Source: JBFEYJ01 sp041562215
Lineage (GTDB): Bacteria > Pseudomonadota > Gammaproteobacteria > Thiohalomonadales > Thiohalomonadaceae
Assembly (NCBI GenBank): GCA_041562215.1
Contig: JBFEYJ010000002.1
Location: forward strand, 1-62,680
Length of the DNA: 62,680 nucleotides
Direction of reading: 5' to 3'
Part shown: one piece after another, positions 9,250-15,742 of the stretch
Position numbering within the stretch: the first letter of the stretch is position 1
Layout of the letters: each line of letters begins with the position of its first letter
Notes under the pieces: generated by a model
The model's input: the letters and a program-made list of their open reading frames with translations, nothing else
The model's database searches: none
Told to the model about the DNA's origin: nothing
Translations under genes and position numbers: made by a program

Positions 9250-10152
9250 ATGGCTAAATACGAATATTCTTTTTATCCGGGCTGCTCATCCCAGTCAGGG
9301 GCCTCTTCTGTAAATTACCTGAAGTCGACCCAGACCATCTGCCAGGAGCTCGACATACAGCTAAACGAGATCCCGGACTGGAACTGCTGTGCCGCATCCA
9401 TCGGTTATGGTGGTGGTGGCGAACTGCCACGCATCAGCCTGTCGGCACGCAACATTGCGCTGTCGCAGCAGGCCCACGGCCAGCAGGACATCGTCGCAAC
9501 CTGTGCCGCTTGCTGGCTCGCCACTCGCGAGGCCAAGGAACGCATTGAGGAGAGCGACAAGGTTCGCAGCGGTATCGATACCGCGCTTGGCGAGATCGGC
9601 ATCAAGATCGAGGGCGAGATGCCCAAGACCCGCCACATGGTGGAGGTGTTGATTGAAGATCTCGGCTACGAAGAGATCAAATCCAAGGTCACCAACCCGC
9701 TAGAAGGCCTGAAAATTGCCGGCTATGTCGGCTGCCAGACCAATCGCCCCTTCGGCATCGACGGTGAGTCCTACGAGAACCCAAAGTATCTGGACAGGAT
9801 GATCGAAACAGTAGGCGCCGAGCCGGTAGACAAATACGAGAAAAAAGCCTCCTGCTGCGGTGGGGCATTGATGTTCTCAGAGCCTGAAAAATCACAGGCA
9901 CTAGTTAAGGACATTATCGAGGCCGCGTATGATGGTGGGGCCGACATGATTGTGACGCCGTGCCCAGTTTGCCAAATGAACGTAGAGGTTTACCAGGGTC
10001 ACATCAACAAGACCTATGGTACCAAGTTCAATATCCCTGTAGTCTACTACTCAACGTTGATGTCGGTTGCTTTTGGCCGTAGTGCGAAAGATGCAGCGTT
10101 GGATGGCCAGATGATTCGAGCCACCAAACTTGAGGCACTGGTTAAAAAGTAA
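9250..10152 (+). CDS. hdrB: HdrB-like protein with two CCG domains
   Basis: 300 residues starting at the ATG at 9250, behind GAGGAGG 6 nt away; longer in-frame extensions lack such a site. It has two cysteine-rich CCG domains. The first has YPGC, NWCC-type and CAAC cysteines; the second has VGC, SCCGG and TPCPVCQ. In HdrB these bind non-cubane [4Fe-4S] clusters that reduce disulfides or carry electrons. It is the last gene of the operon and is followed by a terminator at 10179. With HdrC it stands where QmoC is expected, so a membrane partner must be supplied elsewhere. Confidence 0.9.
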   Translation: MAKYEYSFYPGCSSQSGASSVNYLKSTQTICQELDIQLNEIPDWNCCAASIGYGGGGELPRISLSARNIALSQQAHGQQDIVATCAACWLATREAKERIEESDKVRSGIDTALGEIGIKIEGEMPKTRHMVEVLIEDLGYEEIKSKVTNPLEGLKIAGYVGCQTNRPFGIDGESYENPKYLDRMIETVGAEPVDKYEKKASCCGGALMFSEPEKSQALVKDIIEAAYDGGADMIVTPCPVCQMNVEVYQGHINKTYGTKFNIPVVYYSTLMSVAFGRSAKDAALDGQMIRATKLEALVKK

Positions 10153-10178
10153 AACAGTCACAACAACAAAAACGTCTC

Positions 10179-10203
10179 ACGCCCCGTAAGGGGCGTTTTT
10201 TTT
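10179..10203 (+). terminator. rho-independent terminator of qmoAB-hdrCB
   Basis: A 7-bp stem (ACGCCCC / GGGGCGT) with a GTAA loop is followed directly by a run of eight T. It lies 26 bp after hdrB. Confidence 0.93.
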
Positions 10204-10249
10204 ATCTCCCCTTATTCTCAAGCCCGGTGCCCAATGGGCTGTAGCAACA

Positions 10250-10987
10250 TCACGATCTCTCGTTCTCACCAGAGAACACTTCAATAGCGGTAACCTCGGC
10301 CACTGGGTCATCGACGCAAAACCGGATATTCAAATCATACAAGCGAAAACCGTAGACTCTGTCACCAGCACGATCTGCCTGATAGGCGGGTCGGGGGTCC
10401 CGGGCCAGGACATCTTCAATCAGGCGTTGCAGGAGCGGATACCGACCCTGCTGTTGCAGGCATACCTCCTTAGCCGCTTCACTAAAGAGCACCTGTAACC
10501 GCGGTCGCGGTGCTTCTGCGGCAAAGCCCGCTCGCGCATCGGGAATACTGTCCCCATAGGGGATATAGGGTTTAATATCGAGTACCGGGGTTCCATCGAG
10601 CAGATCCGCCCCTTTCAGATGCAATATTACTTTGCCTTCAGTGCAATCGATCCCCACCATCTCAACCACCGAAAGACCGATGGAGTTGGGACGATGGGTA
10701 GAACGGGTAGCAAACACACCGAGACGCTGATTGCCGCCGAGGCGTGGAGGTCGTACCGTGGGTCTCCACCCCTCCTGTGAGACACCATGGAAGACGAAGC
10801 TGATCCAGATATGGGAAAAGGCCTCCAGCCCCTTTACCGCTTCAGGGCGGTTGTATGGTGGCAATAGCTCCAGCGTCGCTTCGGCCACCTCGACAAGACC
10901 TGGTTGGCGGGGGATACCGAACTTCTCCTTGTAACAGGAGTGGACGATGCCGATGGTTTGAAATTGGTACTGTTTTGGATGTTGCAT
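10250..10987 (-). CDS. trmO: TrmO (TsaA-like) tRNA t6A methyltransferase
   Basis: 245 residues from the ATG at 10987. A GTG 12 codons upstream is possible, but neither has a good ribosome-binding site, and the shorter form is closer to the roughly 235 aa of known TrmO. Family strings are QPGLVEV, GLEAFSHIW, VGVFATRSTHRPN-type (here LGVFATRSTHRPNSIG) and LDIKPYIPY, followed by the C-terminal extension seen in enterobacterial TrmO. The enzyme N6-methylates threonylcarbamoyl-adenosine at position 37 of certain tRNAs using SAM. It is convergent with hdrB and has no obvious link to sulfur metabolism. Confidence 0.92.
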   Translation of the reverse strand: MQHPKQYQFQTIGIVHSCYKEKFGIPRQPGLVEVAEATLELLPPYNRPEAVKGLEAFSHIWISFVFHGVSQEGWRPTVRPPRLGGNQRLGVFATRSTHRPNSIGLSVVEMVGIDCTEGKVILHLKGADLLDGTPVLDIKPYIPYGDSIPDARAGFAAEAPRPRLQVLFSEAAKEVCLQQQGRYPLLQRLIEDVLARDPRPAYQADRAGDRVYGFRLYDLNIRFCVDDPVAEVTAIEVFSGENERS

Positions 10988-11103
10988 CTGCGCGATTGTG
11001 CCACGTGCGGAGGAGTTGGGCACTAAAAGATCTCCGCAAAGGACGCGGAGGATTCATTTCCGACAGCTGTTCCTGACAATGCCGCGAACCTTTCAAGCGG
11101 GTT

Positions 11104-11178
11104 GTCATTGCGAGTGAAGCGAAGCAATCTCTTGCCACGAACGATACAGATTGCGTCGTCACTACGCCTCGCAATGAC
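11104..11178. repeat. interspersed palindromic repeat of the GTCATTGCGAG type
   Basis: GTCATTGCGAG at 11104 is exactly complementary to CTCGCAATGAC ending at 11178. Internal arms (AAGCAATCT against AGATTGCGT) extend the fold. Such extragenic repeats are widespread in proteobacterial genomes. It lies in the roughly 305-bp space between trmO and the YkgJ-like gene, which also holds a small CTCCGC/GCGGAG hairpin (11032-11050) and no coding frame. Confidence 0.8.
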
Positions 11179-11241
11179 AATGCCCTTAAAACCTTTGTAC
11201 TCTTTGCGACCTTTGTGCCCGTTACGTTAAAATTACCTATC

Positions 11242-11271
11242 GAAATAGAAAATGGCCCGCAAGCGGGCCAT
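11242..11271 (-). terminator. likely terminator of the YkgJ-like gene
   Basis: An 8-bp stem (ATGGCCCG / CGGGCCAT) with a 4-nt loop is followed on the minus strand by TTTC and TATTTC. The T-run is weak, but the position 21 bp beyond the stop fits. Confidence 0.65.
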
Positions 11272-11292
11272 CTTGTATCGCGAACCTACACT

Positions 11293-12189
11293 TCAGGCCA
11301 AGTCGGTAGGTTCTATCGCCGGGTTGGTTCGCTCATTCAACTCCTCGCGCTGGATCTCTTCAATGGTCTTACCAGTGCGATTAATGCGCTCATCCAGTGC
11401 ACCCTCGCGCAGCTCGATAGACATCTCGCCAAATAACACCTGTTTGAGGAAGCGGAAGCCGAACTGCATCATCTCCACATCATCGTTGTTGATCTTCTCA
11501 TACTCGGCATCGTCCAGCACGAAGCTCTGCTTGAAACCCTCGCTGTTAACAAATACGCGGAAGCGGTCTACATCATAACAAGCCATGAAGAACAGCTGGC
11601 GTGAACGCTTGGAGGGCTTGCCCACAGTCGGACCCGAGGACATCTTCTTCAACACCAGCTGTCGCCAGCCACGGGCCAGCTCATCGTACTCGGGGATCCC
11701 CTGATCCTTACGATACTCATCGATGGTCATGGAGTTGTCTTCACGGTGACCGTGACAGTGTTCCTCTTCAACCAGGGCATAAGAGTTGCTGTCGGTGTAT
11801 TCGTCCTGCTTGCGCATGGAGACCAGGCCCACCGGGTAGTAGCGGCAGGCAGTAGGACGGTCTTCATAGACACTGCAACCCTCATCGGTCATGAAACGGC
11901 AGGCGGTGCCGTTATCCACCGGTTTGAACTTGACCCCGGCGATGCCGTCCTTCTCCATCTCGTAGGGAACCGTGTACTCAAGCAGAAACTCGCTGGAGTC
12001 GATGCCGAGACGTTTTTTCAGACGCACGACATCGTAGGGCGTCAGGGTGATATCGATATTGCTGCAACATGCGTTAAAACAGTCGATACCTTTATGGCAT
12101 CGGAAACTGATTTTAGTGTCACCATCCAGCAGGTTGGGGACCACCGGGCTCTGTACAAATGGGGATTCTTTGATATCTATACCAGCCAT
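11293..12189 (-). CDS. YkgJ-family cysteine-cluster protein
   Basis: 298 residues, with AGGTGG before the ATG. Cysteines occur as FRCHKGIDCFNACCSN near the N-terminus, then CRFMTDEGCSVYEDRPTACRYYP, then EEEHCHGH. This spacing is typical of the YkgJ/UPF0153 zinc- or iron-cluster family, whose biochemical role is unknown. The long C-terminal part, about 140 residues, has no motif I recognise. It lies between the qmo-hdr and apr operons on the apr strand, about 430 bp after aprA. A role in Fe-S handling for Apr/Qmo is only a guess from position. Confidence 0.82.
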   Translation of the reverse strand: MAGIDIKESPFVQSPVVPNLLDGDTKISFRCHKGIDCFNACCSNIDITLTPYDVVRLKKRLGIDSSEFLLEYTVPYEMEKDGIAGVKFKPVDNGTACRFMTDEGCSVYEDRPTACRYYPVGLVSMRKQDEYTDSNSYALVEEEHCHGHREDNSMTIDEYRKDQGIPEYDELARGWRQLVLKKMSSGPTVGKPSKRSRQLFFMACYDVDRFRVFVNSEGFKQSFVLDDAEYEKINNDDVEMMQFGFRFLKQVLFGEMSIELREGALDERINRTGKTIEEIQREELNERTNPAIEPTDLA

Positions 12190-12286
12190 CTTTCCACCTC
12201 GAACGTCTTTAATGCGGGCAGCATAGCGCTAATACCTATGCCGTTCTACCCCATTTATCACTCATCTTTTCAGGTTGATTCTGTTT

Positions 12287-12539
12287 CACCACGAAGCACA
12301 CGAAGAGCACGAAAAAACTTTTGTCCGGAAACACAGGCGCCACTGGGATAGCTGTGCCAGACAATGGCAGCAACGGATTGCCACGTACACAGAGGACTTT
12401 CAAGCGCATTCAGACCTATACCAATAAAGCATACCCCTGACATACAACATCACCAGACTTGTTCAGGTGTTCTATGTCGCTCAGTGTCACTGAGGTGAAG
12501 GCAGTTGCATTGTTCGTGATCTTCGTGTGCTGCGTGGTG
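12287..12539. repeat. MITE-like 253-bp unit with 27-bp terminal inverted repeats
   Basis: Bases 12287-12313 and the reverse complement of 12513-12539 agree at 25 of 27 positions. The core is CACACGAAGA with CACGAA repeated about every 9 bases. The interior has no open frame of note, and no target-site duplication was obvious. The unit fills most of the 433-bp space between aprA and the YkgJ-like gene. Whether it was ever mobile is unknown; it may simply be two inverted copies of a common intergenic repeat. Confidence 0.65.
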
Positions 12540-12560
12540 TAACACCAGGAAACTAACTAC

Positions 12561-12590
12561 AGAAAAAGAAACCGGGCGCAAGCGCCCGGT
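12561..12590 (-). terminator. rho-independent terminator of aprBA
   Basis: An 8-bp GC-rich stem (ACCGGGCG / CGCCCGGT) with a 4-nt loop is followed on the minus strand by TTCTTTTTCT. It lies 32 bp after the aprA stop. Confidence 0.88.
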
Positions 12591-12622
12591 CCCTGATGTC
12601 ACTCACTGACAAGCAGTAGTGC

Positions 12623-14608
12623 TTACTTGAACAGCTTGGACTTGTCGACAAGGTCCACGTGGGCGCGCTTGAACACGGTCCACTTCTTGGTGTTCTTGTC
12701 GTAGATGGAGTTAACGAAGCAGTGCCAGTTCTCCTCGTCGACGAAGTTCTTGTCGGCGCGGTAGTAGAAGCCGGGGTAACGTGACTCCTGACGGAACTGG
12801 ATATGCTTCATGTGGGCTTCGGCGGTGAGGATGCGGTGGTAGTTCTCCCATGCACGCAGCAGCTCGTGCAGGTCTTTCGCACGCATCTTCTCGGCATCTT
12901 CCTTCAGCATCTCCAGCTTCTCTTCAGCCACTTCCAGCATGTGCTCGTTAGTGGTGTAGTAGGTGGCGACACCGGCAACGTACTCATCCATGATCTTCTG
13001 CAGACGGAACTGCAACATCTTCGGAGTGATGTAGTTGGGGTTGACGTCGATAGCGGTGGTGTAGTCCTTGTGCTCCATAAAGGTGCGAACCGGCTTGTAG
13101 ATTTCCTCTACCAGGGTTGCAACATCGGTATCGAGTTCCGGTTTCCAGTCCTTGTTATCAAGCGCGAACTTGACCATGGACTTGGCCGCCATACGGCCTT
13201 CGGCATGTGAGCCGGAGGAGAACTTGTGACCGGAAGCGCCCACACCGTCACCGGCAGTGAACAGTCCCTTGACAGTGGTCATACCACGATAGCCCCAGTG
13301 CCAGCCGCTCGGCAGGTGATCAGGTACACCGGCTTCAGCTTCTTCAGTAGGAGCACCGAGATCTTCCGGACCGGAAACCCAGATGCCGCAGCAACCGGAG
13401 TGAGAACCGAGCAGGTAGGGCTCGGTGGGCATCAGCTCGGAGTTCTTCTTCTCCGGCTCAACGTTCTCACCAACCCAGATACCGCACTGACCGACGCACA
13501 TGTCGAGGAAGTCTTCCCAGGCCTCGGCTTCGAGGTGCTTGACCTCACGCGGAGAGAGGGTCTCTTTAAGGTTAGCCAGGGCAGTTACGGTATCCATCCA
13601 GATCGGACCGCGACCTTCCTTCATCTCCTTGAGCATCAGGTGGTTACGCAGGCAGGAGGCGGGAACGGCAGCCTGACCATAGGGAGGATAGTCGTTCAGC
13701 ATCTCCTTGTTGCGGTCCATGTACACTTCGCCAAAGGCGTTGGTGGCCTTGGATTTGAACAACAGGAACCAAGCGCCAACCGGGCCGTAACCGTCCTTGA
13801 AGCGGGCAGGTACGAAGCGGTTTTCCATCAGGGTAAGCTCAGCACCGGCCTCAGCGGCCATGGAATAGGTGGAACCAGCATTCCAAACCGGGTACCAGGC
13901 ACGACCGGTACCTTCACCAACGGAACGTGGACGGAAGATGTTAACGCAACCACCGGCGGCCAGCAGGCAGGCCTTGAACTTGTAGACGATGACCTTGTGA
14001 TCACGAGTGGAGAAACCGACAGCACCGGCAACACGGCCCGGATCGTTCTTGTCATTGACCAGCTTTACGATGAAGACACGCTCGGCGATACGGTCGGTAC
14101 CCAGTGCCTTCTTCGCGGCCTCGGCAACGATCCACTTGTAGGACTCACCGTTGATCATGATCTGCCACTTACCTGAACGTACCGGCTTGCCGCCGTCCTT
14201 CAGTGCAGGCAGACCCTTGGAGCCGTCGTGACGCTCGCCGTTCTCGTCGGTCTTCCAGATAGGCAGGCCCCACTCTTCAAACAAGTGGACGGACTCGTCC
14301 ACGTGGCGACCCAGGTCATAGGCCAGGTCATCACGGGTGATACCCATCAGGTCGTTGGAGACCATACGGGCATAGTCGGCCGGATCCTGCTCAGTACCGA
14401 TGTAGGTGTTGATAGCGGAGAGACCCTGAGCCACGGCGCCGGAGCGGTCCATGGCGGCCTTGTCGACCAGTTTGATCTTAAGGTCGGTACCTTCGGCCCA
14501 ACGCATGATTTCAAAAGCGGCGCCGCAGCAAGCCATACCACCACCGATGAGGAGGATATCGACTTCTTCTTCGACGACCTCGGGATTACCAAATCCATAT
14601 TCAGACAT
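12623..14608 (-). CDS. aprA: adenylylsulfate reductase alpha subunit AprA
   Basis: 661 residues, the normal AprA length. An FAD-binding N-terminus (LLIGGGMACCGAAFE) is followed by AprA signatures such as DRSGAVAQGLSAINTYIG, RHVDESVHLFEEWGLP, YPVWNAGSTYSMAAEAGAE and SHSGCCGIWVSGPED. This flavoprotein interconverts sulfite plus AMP and APS in the cytoplasm. In a sulfur oxidiser it runs in the oxidative direction and feeds Sat. It follows aprB by 44 bp with GAGGG before the ATG. No aprM lies next to it, which fits electron transfer to the Qmo-type complex instead. Confidence 0.97.
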   Translation of the reverse strand: MSEYGFGNPEVVEEEVDILLIGGGMACCGAAFEIMRWAEGTDLKIKLVDKAAMDRSGAVAQGLSAINTYIGTEQDPADYARMVSNDLMGITRDDLAYDLGRHVDESVHLFEEWGLPIWKTDENGERHDGSKGLPALKDGGKPVRSGKWQIMINGESYKWIVAEAAKKALGTDRIAERVFIVKLVNDKNDPGRVAGAVGFSTRDHKVIVYKFKACLLAAGGCVNIFRPRSVGEGTGRAWYPVWNAGSTYSMAAEAGAELTLMENRFVPARFKDGYGPVGAWFLLFKSKATNAFGEVYMDRNKEMLNDYPPYGQAAVPASCLRNHLMLKEMKEGRGPIWMDTVTALANLKETLSPREVKHLEAEAWEDFLDMCVGQCGIWVGENVEPEKKNSELMPTEPYLLGSHSGCCGIWVSGPEDLGAPTEEAEAGVPDHLPSGWHWGYRGMTTVKGLFTAGDGVGASGHKFSSGSHAEGRMAAKSMVKFALDNKDWKPELDTDVATLVEEIYKPVRTFMEHKDYTTAIDVNPNYITPKMLQFRLQKIMDEYVAGVATYYTTNEHMLEVAEEKLEMLKEDAEKMRAKDLHELLRAWENYHRILTAEAHMKHIQFRQESRYPGFYYRADKNFVDEENWHCFVNSIYDKNTKKWTVFKRAHVDLVDKSKLFK

Positions 14609-14652
14609 TGTGTTTAACCCTCTTTATATACTGGTTCTTGTCTGCCGATGCC

Positions 14653-15120
14653 TTACAGGCGAATCAGCTCGCTGCGATCGCCGGCGCGATAACCGTTCTC
14701 GTTGTTGAAGAAACCAGGCTCACTGATTTTGGACATGTCAGCAGCAGGCTTACCGGCGTACGGATCGATAGAACCTTCCGGGGTGGTGCGGATGGGGAAC
14801 TTGAAACGCTTCAGGGTGCCGTTACGGAACTTGATGGTCCACATGATGGAGTCGGAACCACGCAGCGGCTGCACGGAACCGCCAAGAGGCACGATGTCGG
14901 CGTAGTGGCGGGCCTCAATGGCCTGTTGCGGGCAGATCTTGACGCAGGAGTAGCACTCCCAGCACTGCTCGGGCTCCTGATTGAATGCACGCATGGCATG
15001 GCCGGTCTCGGAACCGTCCTTGTCCAGTTTCATCAGGTCATGGGGGCAGATGTACATGCAAGCGGTCTTGTCCTGACCCTTGCAGCCATCGCATTTGTCG
15101 GTACGTACAAATGTTGGCAT
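14653..15120 (-). CDS. aprB: adenylylsulfate reductase beta subunit AprB
   Basis: 155 residues with GGAG before the ATG. Eight cysteines form two [4Fe-4S] ferredoxin sites (CDGCKGQDKTACMYICP and CWECYSCVKICP). They are followed by the C-terminal tail that wraps around AprA in known structures. It carries electrons from the AprA flavin to the membrane-linked acceptor. It is the first gene of aprBA and divergent from soeABC across a 622-bp region. Confidence 0.97.
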   Translation of the reverse strand: MPTFVRTDKCDGCKGQDKTACMYICPHDLMKLDKDGSETGHAMRAFNQEPEQCWECYSCVKICPQQAIEARHYADIVPLGGSVQPLRGSDSIMWTIKFRNGTLKRFKFPIRTTPEGSIDPYAGKPAADMSKISEPGFFNNENGYRAGDRSELIRL

Positions 15121-15589
15121 GTTTGCGCTCCTTTGGTTTCACTGCAGTTAAATCGAATCTACCGCAAGGCGGTTATCATTCGTGGACTTTTTGTTCGCTT
15201 CCCCTGTCCGCGCCAATACTTATTGGGGCAAATGGGCAGGCCTTGAAGTTTTCATGGATGTAACCATATCCACTAACGGGAACAAGGCCAAACAGAACTC
15301 TCTTTTGCCGCCATAGAACTGCTTTATATTAGGGGAATTAGTGCGCTCACCGACAACTGCTCCTCCCCCCTTCCCGTAACCAAAAAGCACAGTAAGTCAG
15401 TCTGCCCAACCACGGTAAAACTTTCTCTGCTATTGTTTGCAGCTAATTTGACCCAATCATGCAGAGAGCGGCCAATATACAATCCCGACGTGGTTCTATA
15501 CTTATAGATAAGCGTCGCAGTCCAACCATAACCAAACTCTATGGATAACCAGAATATTTCTATAGCGATTTGCCATAAAAAACGGGGAA

Positions 15590-15603
15590 TTGACATAGAT
15601 CAA
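15590..15603. promoter_or_regulatory. FNR/ANR-like box upstream of soeABC
   Basis: TTGACATAGATCAA matches the FNR consensus TTGAT-N4-ATCAA at 9 of 10 positions. TATATT hexamers at 15630 and 15638 could be -10 elements. Spacing is a few bases longer than the classical -41.5 activator position. The box lies in the 622-bp aprB/soeA intergenic region, which otherwise holds only AT-rich sequence and a leader hairpin. Confidence 0.6.
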
Positions 15604-15668
15604 TCTGGAAACAATCCGGAAACATTTGGTATATTAGTATATTCCGATAGTGTTGATGTGTTTTTACG

Positions 15669-15708
15669 GCCGGGTAGAAGGACAACCTGCAGGTTGTTTT
15701 CTCCCGGC
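15669..15708 (+). promoter_or_regulatory. long stem-loop in the soeA leader
   Basis: Outer arms GCCGGG (15669-15674) and CCCGGC (15703-15708) enclose the 16-base palindrome ACAACCTGCAGGTTGT (15682-15697), which is followed by TTTTC. The structure ends 34 bp before the soeA ATG. It could be an attenuator, an operator or an RNA-stability element; the sequence does not decide. Confidence 0.55.
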
Positions 15709-15742
15709 TTTTCAGTTCCAGCAATCCGAGAGCAGAGATTTT

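Noticed and set aside
5084..10152. sHdr (sulfur-oxidising heterodisulfide reductase-like) cluster
   Set aside because: No lipoate-binding proteins, hdrC1/B1/A/hypC/C2/B2 order or dsrE genes; the HdrA-ferredoxin-MvhD fusion is QmoB.
13226..14176. 316-codon open frame on the plus strand opposite aprA
   Set aside because: Shadow of aprA; low-complexity composition and no ribosome-binding site.
15650..15742. Longer N-terminus for SoeA from an upstream ATG
   Set aside because: It would translate through the leader hairpin and add 31 residues not expected before the Fe-S motif; the ATG at 15743 fits the family.
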